Source: Bacteroidia bacterium (GTDB lineage: Bacteria > Bacteroidota > Bacteroidia > Bacteroidales > VadinHA17). From it: a stretch of 34,556 nt of DNA. Below are positions 22,493 to 31,561 of this stretch, in pieces. A program made the translations under genes and the position numbers. Position 1 is the first letter of the stretch. Each line of letters starts with the position of its first letter. The notes below the pieces were generated by a model that saw only the letters and a list, made by a program, of their open reading frames with translations, had not been told where the DNA came from and made no database searches. The stretch is taken from the NCBI GenBank assembly GCA_026391515.1, contig JAPLEC010000427.1, positions 1-34,556 of the forward strand, given 5' to 3'.

Positions 22493-25108
22493 ATGAAGAT
22501 TTTTTTCAGAATACTTAAAGTCCTTGCTGTTCTTATCATTACAGTTATTTTGTCTTTATTTACTGCTTCGTTCCTGATGCAGAATAAAGTTGCAGATTAT
22601 ATAATCAAATCCTTAAATAAAAACATTGCGACAAAATTTGAATTTGGTTCAGTCAGATTATCATTTCTGAGAAAATTCCCAGAAGCTTCTCTTGATTTAA
22701 AAAATGTTCTGGTACATTCATCACCCGGTTACGATAAAACCGGTTTTACAACTATTAATACCGACACTCTTCTGGCTGCCAGATCAGTATTAATTGAATT
22801 TGATATAACCGATATTATTAACGGTATATACAATATTGAAAGGATAGGGATTAATGAAGGACGATTAAATCTTTTCACTGATACATCAGGTTTTGTTAAT
22901 TATGAAATTATCGCTGACAGTTCAAAAAATACAAATGTTAATTTCAGGCTCAACCTCGACAGGATCCTGATTTCCGATCTGTATGCGACCTATAATAATC
23001 TGGCAACAAAGCTCATTATCAAAGGCTTTATTGAGAACGGACGGTTAAAGAGTTTAATGTCAGGCGATAATATAGATTTTACTGCTGCAGGGGAAATGCA
23101 GATTGATTTTTTCAAGCTTTATGATTTCATCATTTCGAAAGATATTGCCGCTGATCTTAATATTAATCTTCAGAGGTCAGGCAAAGGGATCCTCTTTAAT
23201 AAGAGCTCAATTGTTCTTAATAATTTTTATTTCGGATTATCTGGCTTTGTATCAGCGGATAATGTGCTCGATCTTTCACTGTCCGGAAAGAATATTGATA
23301 TTGCCGGCATCAAAAATTATTTCCCGGAAAAGCTTCAGGAGAAAATTGCGGAATATAATCCTGCCGGAGTTATGAATATTGACAGTAAAATAAAAGGGCG
23401 GTTATCACGAACAGAAAATCCCAGCCTTGACATAAATTTTAATCTCGATAAAGGCTCTGTATCCTATGGTCATTCGGCACTTAAAATTAATGATCTTTCG
23501 TTCAAAGGATTTTTTACAAACGGTCCCGGTAAGGTGCCAAAAACCAGTTCATTATCAATCAGTGATTTTAACGGAGTTCTCGGATCATCAAAATATAACG
23601 CATCGCTGTTATTGTCTGATTTCGATACACTGAATATGACCCTTCAGTTAAAAGGGAAAGTAATACCTGTCGAGCTTAAAGAGTTTTTCAATCTGAAAAA
23701 TATTTCTTCTGCAAAAGGAGATATTGATCTTGATCTGAAAATGGACGGGATATTCCAGAAAAAAGAAAAATATGTCCTTTGGGATATTTTCAGCCTCAAC
23801 CCGGTTGCAGATCTGACATTTAATTCTTTTGGTTTAGGACTTAAAAATGATAAAACCCTGATAGATAAGGTTAATGGAAGCCTTTTGGTTGGCGATACAG
23901 TTGTCGCTAAGAATTTCCGGTTGACATATAAAGATCAGAATTTCCATTTTAACGGCATCTTTATTAATCTTCCTGAATGGCTGGCCGGTAATTCTGTTTT
24001 TTTGAAAGTTTCTGCTGATGTCACGTGCAATAAGCTTGTTCCGGAATTATTATTTCCGGCCTGGTCAAAGAAAGATTCTTCCATAATTAACAAAACTGCT
24101 TATTCTTTCCCCGGAGATATAATGCTTGATCTCAATTTTAAGATTGATAATCTGGTTTATAAAACTTTTCAGGCTGAGAAAATCAATGGCACTTTAAGCT
24201 ACAAACCAAGGATTCTGAATTTTAAAACACTGAATTTAAATTCATTGGATGGGATAATCTCAGGCAATGGTTTTATAGTACAAAACACCGATAAGTCATT
24301 TATCGGAAGGGGTAGCTTTAATTTTGAAAAGATTAATATAAACAAGGCATTTGTTACATTTCATAATTTCAGCCAGAATTTCATAAAAGCAGAAAATCTT
24401 GCAGGAACCTTGTCCGGTTCATTGTCACTATTGATCCCAATGGATTCTCTGATGAATCCTGAAATAAAATCTATATCGGCCGAAGGAAAATATCTTATTT
24501 CCAACGGCGCTCTTATTAATTTTGAACCGGTTAAAGAACTCTCGTCATTTATTGAAATATCAGAGCTTGAGAACATAAGCTTTGAAAGACTTGAAAATAA
24601 TTTTTTTATAAAAAACAATTTTTTGTACACCCCGCAAATGGACGTCAGATCTTCAGCTGCTGATCTGATTGTCAATGGCAAGCATAGTTTTGATAACAAT
24701 TATGAATATCATGTTAAAATATTGTTGTCCGAAATGCTGAGTAAAAAAATTAAGAAACCAAAGCCAAACACAACTGAATTCGGAGCAGTGCAGGACGATG
24801 GTCTGGGGCGTACATCTCTTCTGCTTAGAATTGAAAATAAAGGAGAAGATATAAAAGTCGGATATGATATAAAAGCTGCCGGGAATCAGATAAAAAATGA
24901 AATTAAATCAGAAAAACAAACTCTGAAAACTATTCTCAAAGAAGAATATGGCTGGTTTAAAAACGACTCAACCGTCAATAAGACCAAGCCAAACAGCTCA
25001 CCCCGGTTCAGGATAACATGGGAGGAAACGGATTCTGTGAAAGTTGAAAATGAGCCTCCTGCAGAGAAAAAAGAAAGTGCAATTAAGAATTTGTTTAAGA
25101 AAAAATAA
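22493..25108 (+). CDS. large AsmA-like envelope protein
   Basis: The 871-residue protein has an N-terminal membrane anchor (residues about 6-28, LKVLAVLIITVILSLFTASF) and a long beta-rich remainder facing the periplasm, with repeated short strands such as FEFGSVRLSFLRKFPEASLDLKNV. That start is typical of AsmA-like proteins in Bacteroidota; the wider AsmA/TamB/YhdP group forms long grooves that move phospholipids between membranes. The C terminus is Lys/Glu-rich and ends KNLFKKK, with no beta-barrel or DUF490-type tail. It is followed after 25 bases by a histidine kinase, so the two are probably co-expressed. A lipid-transport role is inference from the family. Confidence 0.85.
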   Translation: MKIFFRILKVLAVLIITVILSLFTASFLMQNKVADYIIKSLNKNIATKFEFGSVRLSFLRKFPEASLDLKNVLVHSSPGYDKTGFTTINTDTLLAARSVLIEFDITDIINGIYNIERIGINEGRLNLFTDTSGFVNYEIIADSSKNTNVNFRLNLDRILISDLYATYNNLATKLIIKGFIENGRLKSLMSGDNIDFTAAGEMQIDFFKLYDFIISKDIAADLNINLQRSGKGILFNKSSIVLNNFYFGLSGFVSADNVLDLSLSGKNIDIAGIKNYFPEKLQEKIAEYNPAGVMNIDSKIKGRLSRTENPSLDINFNLDKGSVSYGHSALKINDLSFKGFFTNGPGKVPKTSSLSISDFNGVLGSSKYNASLLLSDFDTLNMTLQLKGKVIPVELKEFFNLKNISSAKGDIDLDLKMDGIFQKKEKYVLWDIFSLNPVADLTFNSFGLGLKNDKTLIDKVNGSLLVGDTVVAKNFRLTYKDQNFHFNGIFINLPEWLAGNSVFLKVSADVTCNKLVPELLFPAWSKKDSSIINKTAYSFPGDIMLDLNFKIDNLVYKTFQAEKINGTLSYKPRILNFKTLNLNSLDGIISGNGFIVQNTDKSFIGRGSFNFEKININKAFVTFHNFSQNFIKAENLAGTLSGSLSLLIPMDSLMNPEIKSISAEGKYLISNGALINFEPVKELSSFIEISELENISFERLENNFFIKNNFLYTPQMDVRSSAADLIVNGKHSFDNNYEYHVKILLSEMLSKKIKKPKPNTTEFGAVQDDGLGRTSLLLRIENKGEDIKVGYDIKAAGNQIKNEIKSEKQTLKTILKEEYGWFKNDSTVNKTKPNSSPRFRITWEETDSVKVENEPPAEKKESAIKNLFKKK

Positions 25109-25133
25109 TTAATTTAAAGGCCTAAAAACCAGT

Positions 25134-26288
25134 ATGTTGAATAATTACCTGAATAAGACACCCTGGATGCTGTTTCTCTTCCTGTTCGCAATCCTGATTG
25201 GGCTTGGATCTCTTATTTATACCCGTTATCTTGTCGGTATTCTTAAAATTGAAGAGAGGAAAAAAGTTGAACTCTGGGCGGAAGCTGAATTACTTGTTGT
25301 ATCAGCAGATTCAAGTCAGAATATCGGATTCCCTTCATCAATTATTGAAAACAACAGTACGGTTCCGGTAATTCTTACTGATGAATCGGACAGAATAATT
25401 GCTGTTAAAAATTTTGATGAATTACGTATCCGCGATTCAGCTTATATTTTATCACAATTCGAAAAGATCAAAAAAAGAACTAATCCTATTGTTATTGACC
25501 TTGGAAATAATCATAAAAACCTTATCTATTATAAAGACAGTACTATACTTACTCAGCTGATCTATTACCCTTATGTTCAGCTTGGGATAATTATGCTTTT
25601 TATTCTTGTGGCATACCTGGCATTCAGCTCTTCGAAAAAAGCGGAAGATAATCAGGTGTGGGTCAGCATGTCGAAAGAAACTGCTCATCAGCTTGGGACA
25701 CCAACCTCTTCGCTTGGTGGGTGGGTAGAAATATTAAACCACAAGTACCCGGAGGTGAAAATTACAAGGGAGATTGCTCTTGATGTCGAACGGCTTGAAA
25801 AAATAACGGAAAGGTTTTCAAAGATTGGTGCAAAACTCACTTTAAATAGTGAAAATATTATAGCAATCATTTCCCGAACAATTGATTATTTAAAAACCAG
25901 GACATCCTCTAAAATCAGGTTCAGCTATGATTTTAATGAATCCCGGACAGTTATGGTTCCGGTTAGTGCCGCTCTTTTTGAATGGGTTATTGAGAATATC
26001 TCAAAGAATGCTATCGACGCAATGGAGGGAAACGGTGAAATTAATTTCCGGATTTCAGAGACGGAAAAGAACTTTATAATTGATATTTCAGATACCGGCA
26101 AAGGCATCCCTAAACGTGCTTTTAAGAAAATATTTAATCCCGGATATACCACAAAGCAGCAAGGATGGGGATTAGGACTTTCTCTCGCAAAAAGAATCAT
26201 CGAAGAGTATCATAATGGACATATTTATGTAAGAAATTCTGAAATCGGGAAAGGATCGTGCATCAGAATAGTCATGAATAAGGATTAA
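25134..26288 (+). CDS. sensor histidine kinase, orphan
   Basis: This 384-residue kinase has a membrane helix at about 12-33, an extracytoplasmic domain of about 110 residues, a second helix at about 146-165, a HisKA-like helix with His185 in SKETAHQLGTPTSSLGGWVE, and an ATPase domain with Asn292 (ENISKNAIDAMEG), DTGKGIPKRAF and GWGLGLSLAKRIIEEYH. All catalytic residues are present. AHQLGTPTSS in place of the common SHEIRTPL marks a distinct subgroup. No response regulator is adjacent; the neighbours are AsmA-like and U32 genes. It starts 25 bases after the AsmA-like gene. Confidence 0.93.
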   Translation: MLNNYLNKTPWMLFLFLFAILIGLGSLIYTRYLVGILKIEERKKVELWAEAELLVVSADSSQNIGFPSSIIENNSTVPVILTDESDRIIAVKNFDELRIRDSAYILSQFEKIKKRTNPIVIDLGNNHKNLIYYKDSTILTQLIYYPYVQLGIIMLFILVAYLAFSSSKKAEDNQVWVSMSKETAHQLGTPTSSLGGWVEILNHKYPEVKITREIALDVERLEKITERFSKIGAKLTLNSENIIAIISRTIDYLKTRTSSKIRFSYDFNESRTVMVPVSAALFEWVIENISKNAIDAMEGNGEINFRISETEKNFIIDISDTGKGIPKRAFKKIFNPGYTTKQQGWGLGLSLAKRIIEEYHNGHIYVRNSEIGKGSCIRIVMNKD

Positions 26289-26298
26289 CACTAATCTT

Positions 26299-26306
26299 TA
26301 TATTTG
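26299..26306 (+). promoter_or_regulatory. Bacteroidota -7 box (TATATTTG) before the U32 gene
   Basis: A perfect TAnnTTTG match ends 19 bases before the ATG at 26326. It starts just after the kinase stop codon; no TTTG is found at the -33 position. Confidence 0.55.
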
Positions 26307-26325
26307 CAGCCTGTAAGTTTTTGCA

Positions 26326-27582
26326 ATGAACAGAAAAGACATAGAAATAATGGCTCCTGCCGGATCGTATGAATCTCTTATGGCCGCAATCCAGGGTGGT
26401 GCTGATTCTGTTTATTTCGGTGCTGAACAATTCAATATGAGAGCCGGATCTTCAAATAATTTTACTCTCGATGACCTTAAAAATATTACTGCAACATGTA
26501 AGAAAAACGGACTGAAAAGCTATCTCACGGTTAATGTCGTGGTTTATGATAATGAGATTGAACAGATGCAAAAGATCATTGATGCCTCTGCAGAAAGCGG
26601 GATTACAGCAATTATTGCTTCAGATCTTTCAGCAATAAAATATGCTTTTGATAAAGGAATTGAGGTTCACCTTTCAACCCAGCTTAATATTTCAAATTTC
26701 GAAGCGTTAAAGTTTTTTTCACAATGGGCTGATGTCGTCGTACTTGCAAGGGAATTGAATCTCGACCAGGTTAAGCATATTTTTGATAAGATCAGAGAAC
26801 ATGATATCAGGGGTCCGAAAGGAGATCTTGTGAAGATTGAAATATTTGTGCATGGAGCTCTGTGCATGGCCATATCAGGCAAATGTTATCTAAGCCTTCA
26901 TGAAAATAATACATCGGCCAATCGTGGTAATTGTTATCAGACCTGCCGTAAATCTTATATCGTTACAGAAAAAGAATCGGGCTTTGAGCTCGAGCTGGAT
27001 AATGAATATATAATGTCGCCCAAGGATTTGTGCACTATAGGATTCATTGACAAACTGATTAATGCCGGAGTAAGAGTTTTTAAAATTGAAGGCCGGGCCC
27101 GGTCAGCAGAATATGTAAAGGTGGTTTCATCATGTTACAATGAAGCAGTGCAAGCTGTAGTTGATGGAACATATAACGAGCAACAGATTGATGACTGGAA
27201 AATAAGATTATCATCTGTATTTAACAGGGGTTTCTGGGATGGATATTATCTCGGTCAGAAGCTTGGAGAATGGAATACAAAATACGGATCAAGCGCTACA
27301 AAAAGAAAGCTCTATCTCGGGAAAATAACCAATTATTTCACCAAACTGAATGTTGCTGAAATTAAGCTTGAAAACGGTGATTTGAACAAAGGTGATACAA
27401 TACTTATAACCGGCCCCTCAACAGGAGTTATTGAATATGCTGTGAGCGAGATCAGGGTTGATTTGAAGGAGACTGAAAAAGCGTTTAAAGGTGAATTCTG
27501 CTCAATTAAAATCCAGGATTATTTAAGGCGTTCTGATAAGGTTTATAAATGGGTTTCATCTGATGAATGTAATGACCTTTAA
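26326..27582 (+). CDS. U32-family protein, TrhP/YegQ-like (tRNA hydroxylation)
   Basis: U32 proteins were first called peptidases, but bacterial TrhP (YegQ) acts in prephenate-dependent hydroxylation of uridine 34 in tRNA. The 418-residue protein has the core start MAPAGSYESLMAAIQGGADS, the motif HGALCMAISGKCYLSL and NRGNCYQTCRKSY. Four cysteines (180, 187, 203 and 207) fit an iron-sulfur site. It continues with MSPKDLCTIGF and FKIEGRARSAEYV, and ends in a beta-barrel-like domain (residues 330-410). Length and motif order match TrhP better than the RlhA, UbiU or UbiV types. It faces mnmH across a single base, so two wobble-uridine modification genes lie side by side and converge. Confidence 0.88.
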   Translation: MNRKDIEIMAPAGSYESLMAAIQGGADSVYFGAEQFNMRAGSSNNFTLDDLKNITATCKKNGLKSYLTVNVVVYDNEIEQMQKIIDASAESGITAIIASDLSAIKYAFDKGIEVHLSTQLNISNFEALKFFSQWADVVVLARELNLDQVKHIFDKIREHDIRGPKGDLVKIEIFVHGALCMAISGKCYLSLHENNTSANRGNCYQTCRKSYIVTEKESGFELELDNEYIMSPKDLCTIGFIDKLINAGVRVFKIEGRARSAEYVKVVSSCYNEAVQAVVDGTYNEQQIDDWKIRLSSVFNRGFWDGYYLGQKLGEWNTKYGSSATKRKLYLGKITNYFTKLNVAEIKLENGDLNKGDTILITGPSTGVIEYAVSEIRVDLKETEKAFKGEFCSIKIQDYLRRSDKVYKWVSSDECNDL

Positions 27583-27583
27583 T

Positions 27584-28621
27584 TTAATCTGATTCCCAGG
27601 TTATTTGTTTTGAAGCTTCAAGTATTTTATTCGCATTTGCCTCAATATCATCGTTTTCCACTTCAACATAGATTACATTCCCTGAATGTTTTTTTGTAAT
27701 TCCGTATAAATATGCTTTATCGTAATACTTCAGGGTAATTCTGATTGCTCTTTCAAAATCTTTGGTATCAACAGCGTTAATAGCATCTTTTGTATTATCT
27801 CCTCCCATTCGTTTGCTTATTTTTATTATTGAATTCTTAAGCATCTCCGGAGGGTATGCTGAATATTCTTCAATAAGTCTCGGAACTCTTTTATCAACAT
27901 CCATAATCAAAATAATAGCAGGGGCTTTTTGAAGATTATTATAAAAGAAGTCGGGCATAAAAACAGTGCCGATGTTACGGCTTTCATCTTCGATCCATAC
28001 AGGAAGATTATTATTCAGATTTACCCATTCATTATAAAGCAGATTGGCAAAATGTTCGGAAGTGGGTTGTGCAGGCTGGCCCAGGGCTCCGAAAGCTGAT
28101 CCTTTGTGATTTGCAAGGCCTTCAAGATCAATAAACTGATGTTTTAATTTCCGGATATGATGCAGAATATGTGTCTTACTGCTTCCGGTCATTCCGCCCA
28201 GGATAATTACTTTGCGTTTTTCTGCAAGGCGTGAAATAATATGTCGTCTGTAAGTTTTATATCCTCCATCAAGAATTTCAACATTTAAATCACCCAGGGT
28301 AAAGAGCCAGGCCATTGTTTCAGATCTCATTCCTCCACGCCAGCAGTGAACAAGAAGCTTGTTTTCTTTTGCAATCTTAAGTGCTGCCAGAAGCTTTAAA
28401 TGCATTGCAGGACCTGTAAGCTCTATTCCTTTAATAATAGCCTTGTTTCTGCTTTCCTTCTTATATGTAATCCCGACAGCTTCCCGTTCCTGGTCGTCAA
28501 AAAGAGGAATGTTAAAAGCACCGGGGATGTGTCCTGCCTTAAATTCAGACGGAGATCTTACATCAACGACAGGGATACTTTCTGCCAGTTCCAGAAATTT
28601 ATGAATACCTGTTTTCTTCAA
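27584..28621 (-). CDS. mnmH: tRNA 2-selenouridine synthase
   Basis: MnmH (SelU) replaces sulfur with selenium at wobble uridine 34 of some tRNAs, passing through a geranylated intermediate. The 345-residue protein has an N-terminal rhodanese domain with catalytic Cys93 in VHCWRGGMRSETMAW and a C-terminal P-loop domain (ILGGMTGSSKTHIL, residues 141-154). The usual GSGKT reads GSSKT, so the conserved glycine before Lys149 is a serine. ALGQPAQPTSEHFANLLYNE and WIEDESRNIG are also present. The best start is TTG (complement of 28619-28621); no in-frame ATG lies upstream. It follows the hybrid kinase by 54 bases and ends one base from the convergent U32 gene. Confidence 0.92.
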   Translation of the reverse strand: MKKTGIHKFLELAESIPVVDVRSPSEFKAGHIPGAFNIPLFDDQEREAVGITYKKESRNKAIIKGIELTGPAMHLKLLAALKIAKENKLLVHCWRGGMRSETMAWLFTLGDLNVEILDGGYKTYRRHIISRLAEKRKVIILGGMTGSSKTHILHHIRKLKHQFIDLEGLANHKGSAFGALGQPAQPTSEHFANLLYNEWVNLNNNLPVWIEDESRNIGTVFMPDFFYNNLQKAPAIILIMDVDKRVPRLIEEYSAYPPEMLKNSIIKISKRMGGDNTKDAINAVDTKDFERAIRITLKYYDKAYLYGITKKHSGNVIYVEVENDDIEANANKILEASKQITWESD

Positions 28622-28675
28622 TAGCTGAAATACAATGAGTTTAAAGGAAATGTCTGCCCGTTCCGGTGTGGCTGG

Positions 28676-31495
28676 TCAGCTTTTCTTAAAATATTTTGTA
28701 AATAGTTTTTTAAGCTCTTCAAGTCTCACTGGCTTAGCGATGAATTCTTTTATACCTGATAATTCTGCTTTCCTTTTGGCATCAGGCATATTATCGGCTG
28801 TAAAAGCGACAATCAGAACTGTTTTGTCAATTGCCAGTATTTTTCTGGCCGAGTCAAATCCGCTCATCTCAGGTAAAATAAGATCCATAAAAATCAGGTC
28901 GTATTTCTTATTTTTTGCGGCAATAAAACCGGCATAACCATCATCAGCAAAATCAAAGGAATATCCCAGTGTTTTTAGCATGGTCCCTATTACTTTTTGA
29001 TTCATTTTATTGTCTTCGACGATCAGGATTTTTATATCACTTTTAATATTACTTATATCAACAGACGAATTGATTGATTCCAGGTAAGGAAAGCTATCGT
29101 GAATTACTTCCATCAGCTCATTGTTGTCATATGGTCTGACAAGGTAATGATCAATTCCCAATGTAATGCATTTCAAATAATTACCCTTCTGATCATTGGA
29201 ACTGAACATAATCAGAACGAGGCTGCTGGAGAGATCATTTTCCCAGATTGATTTTGCAACATCAAATCCATTGAATCCAACATCATCAAGTATTACAATA
29301 AGGTTATATTTGTCGGTAGAGACGTTCAAGTTAGATTTTATTTGATCGACTGTTGATTTCTGATATGATGTAACAGAAACGGTCAGCCCTAATTTGTGAA
29401 GAGAACTCAGGATTTCTTCGTCTCTTGATTGCGGAGCTGTAATAATAAGGGCTTTTATTTTATCGAATGATTTAATTCCTTTCTGATCAATGTTTTTAAT
29501 AATTCTGTCGTTTGAATAAGCTGTGACAGTAAACATTACTTTTGTTCCCTTGTTTCCGGGAAGACCTGAAGGGCTATCGGCAGTAAGTTCTCCGCCCATC
29601 ATTTCCACAAGCTGTTTTGCAAGAATAGTCCCAAATTCTGATTCGTCACTGCTTCTTACTGCTTTTGATTCAATATTTACAAAATCCCCAAATATTTTTT
29701 TCAGATTTGCTTTATCGAAACTTAGTCCGGTGTCAAGTAATTCAAAGCCCAGAGTTATTATTCCGTTTTCGTTGCTTTTCAGCCTGCATTTTAATTGTAT
29801 CGCTCCTTTTTCAGTATTTGAAGCTGAATAATTAATAAGATTGGTTAAAACCTGTCTTAACCTGAAAGGATCAGAAATAATGCTTTCCGGGACATTCTCA
29901 TCGATTGTACAGGAAAAAATAACGTCTTTATCATCTATATAAGTATTTGCAAGATCCGTACAATAACTAATCTCTTCTCTTAGGTTAAACGGGATTTCAT
30001 CAAGGATCATTTTGCCGGTTTCAATTTTAGAAAAGTCAAGGATATCATTGATTATATTCAGCAGAACTTCAGTTGATCTTCGCAAAAGAGTAATTATTTC
30101 CTTGACATCATCCGTGATTGCCTGTTTATTGAGAATGTCTGTCATTCCGATGATTCCGTTTAACGGGGTCCGGATTTCATAGCTCATTCTTGCAAGAAAC
30201 TCAGATTTCGCAATATTGGCTTTTGCTTCCTGTTTTCTAGCTGATTCCAGCATGGTAACATCAATCAGGATCTCCATTGTTGCTTCTTCTCCCATAAAAA
30301 TAACAGGAATGCTGTTTCTGTAGAGTACAATTTCGCCGATTTCTTTCTTAATTATTACAAATTGATCAGGATTAAATGTTCCGCTCAGGTTCTTTGAGAA
30401 GTATTCACTGACCTCGGATACAGATGTCTCGGGGAATATTTTCCCCCGCATTTCAGATTCGCCTGAGTATGAATACTGAGTCGCAGCAACTTTGTTTGCT
30501 TTTATTATTTCACGATTCTTATTATGTATAATTACTCCTACCGGCATTTCTTCAATCAGGGTGAAGAGCATTTTTTCCGATTCACCCAGACGTTTTGTCT
30601 CTGATTTCTGTCTTTTTAGATATCTCCAGAAAATATAAATGATAATCTGAATAAGCAGTAGTGTACCAAAAACAATAAAAAGCGAGTTTCTGATCAGGTA
30701 TTTTTGAAAAAAATCGGTTGGAGCTGAAAAAACAAGACCAATGTTTCTTTGAATAAGTTGAGTTGAATAATATGATGAGATAATTTCTTTTGTTTTCCCG
30801 TCAAATATAGCCTTGTGTATGGTATTTGCTATTGAGCCTGATTCAATAGCAGAGGTGATTTCCCCAATTTCAGAGTAGGTAATTTTGTTGCCGAAATTAT
30901 TATAAACGATTTCTCCTGAATCACTTACAACCCATTGCCATTGATAATCCTTAAGATTAAAAACAGAAAATATTTCATTAAAGTATTTCTGATAATTAAT
31001 AGAAACAACAATGTTTCCGATTGTAATATTGTTCTTTATCAGAGGTAAATAATAATCAAATGTTTTGTTCTCCAGGACTAGTTTTTCCATCTCAAGAATT
31101 TCTCCCTGCACATGAAGGACAAACGTTTGTTCAAGCCAATCTCCCGTATCGTCTTTCTTTAAGGTGTATTCATTCCTTTTATCATCATAAAGTTTCATTC
31201 CGGTAACCAGATCCTGATACTTTGAAAAGAATAATTTCATGTTTTCCTTAGCTCTGTATTGTTTTTCGTTATCAGTGAAAAAAAGAGCCAGATCATCCGA
31301 GAAACTTATCTTATTAAGATCGCTTAAGAAATTATTGTTGGTATTATCCACAGAGAGACCTACTATCTGTACCTGCCGGTCAAGTAATGTCGTAATATAA
31401 TTTATCTGCTTGTTATACAGGTTTCTGTAATAGAAGAAATTAGCCAGCATTATCACAACAAATGCTGAATAGACAAAAATCAATAGCTTTTTCAT
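28676..31495 (-). CDS. large hybrid sensor protein with degenerate kinase core and intact last receiver
   Basis: From the ATG at 31493-31495 the protein has 939 residues: a membrane helix (about 3-22), an extracytoplasmic region of about 240 residues, a second helix (about 272-290), a PAS-like domain (about 308-415), a HisKA/HATPase pair (about 425-660) and two receiver domains. The phospho-accepting histidine is Tyr439 (FLARMSYEIRTPLNG). The ATP-site Asn is Tyr556 (TNLINYSASNTEKG), the first glycine box is DTGLSF, and the second is reduced to SEFGTILAKQLVEMMGG. Receiver 1 lost its normal layout and has Arg787 instead of Lys. Receiver 2 is intact: Glu827-Asp828, Asp871 in FMDLILPEMSGF, Thr899 and Lys921. 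It is not a plain kinase. Confidence 0.9.
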   Translation of the reverse strand: MKKLLIFVYSAFVVIMLANFFYYRNLYNKQINYITTLLDRQVQIVGLSVDNTNNNFLSDLNKISFSDDLALFFTDNEKQYRAKENMKLFFSKYQDLVTGMKLYDDKRNEYTLKKDDTGDWLEQTFVLHVQGEILEMEKLVLENKTFDYYLPLIKNNITIGNIVVSINYQKYFNEIFSVFNLKDYQWQWVVSDSGEIVYNNFGNKITYSEIGEITSAIESGSIANTIHKAIFDGKTKEIISSYYSTQLIQRNIGLVFSAPTDFFQKYLIRNSLFIVFGTLLLIQIIIYIFWRYLKRQKSETKRLGESEKMLFTLIEEMPVGVIIHNKNREIIKANKVAATQYSYSGESEMRGKIFPETSVSEVSEYFSKNLSGTFNPDQFVIIKKEIGEIVLYRNSIPVIFMGEEATMEILIDVTMLESARKQEAKANIAKSEFLARMSYEIRTPLNGIIGMTDILNKQAITDDVKEIITLLRRSTEVLLNIINDILDFSKIETGKMILDEIPFNLREEISYCTDLANTYIDDKDVIFSCTIDENVPESIISDPFRLRQVLTNLINYSASNTEKGAIQLKCRLKSNENGIITLGFELLDTGLSFDKANLKKIFGDFVNIESKAVRSSDESEFGTILAKQLVEMMGGELTADSPSGLPGNKGTKVMFTVTAYSNDRIIKNIDQKGIKSFDKIKALIITAPQSRDEEILSSLHKLGLTVSVTSYQKSTVDQIKSNLNVSTDKYNLIVILDDVGFNGFDVAKSIWENDLSSSLVLIMFSSNDQKGNYLKCITLGIDHYLVRPYDNNELMEVIHDSFPYLESINSSVDISNIKSDIKILIVEDNKMNQKVIGTMLKTLGYSFDFADDGYAGFIAAKNKKYDLIFMDLILPEMSGFDSARKILAIDKTVLIVAFTADNMPDAKRKAELSGIKEFIAKPVRLEELKKLFTKYFKKS

Positions 31496-31561
31496 TTGTG
31501 AATAATATACGGCTGTCAAAGTATATAAAGATACGTTTAAATCCTCAATTAAAATATTATC

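Noticed and set aside
28359-28937. Several plus-strand frames of 74-100 codons
   Set aside because: They are antisense to mnmH and the receiver of the hybrid protein, and show no family resemblance or promoter.
31496-31519. TTG start 8 codons upstream of the hybrid sensor gene
   Set aside because: An ATG at 31495 directly precedes the first membrane helix and gives a normal N terminus.
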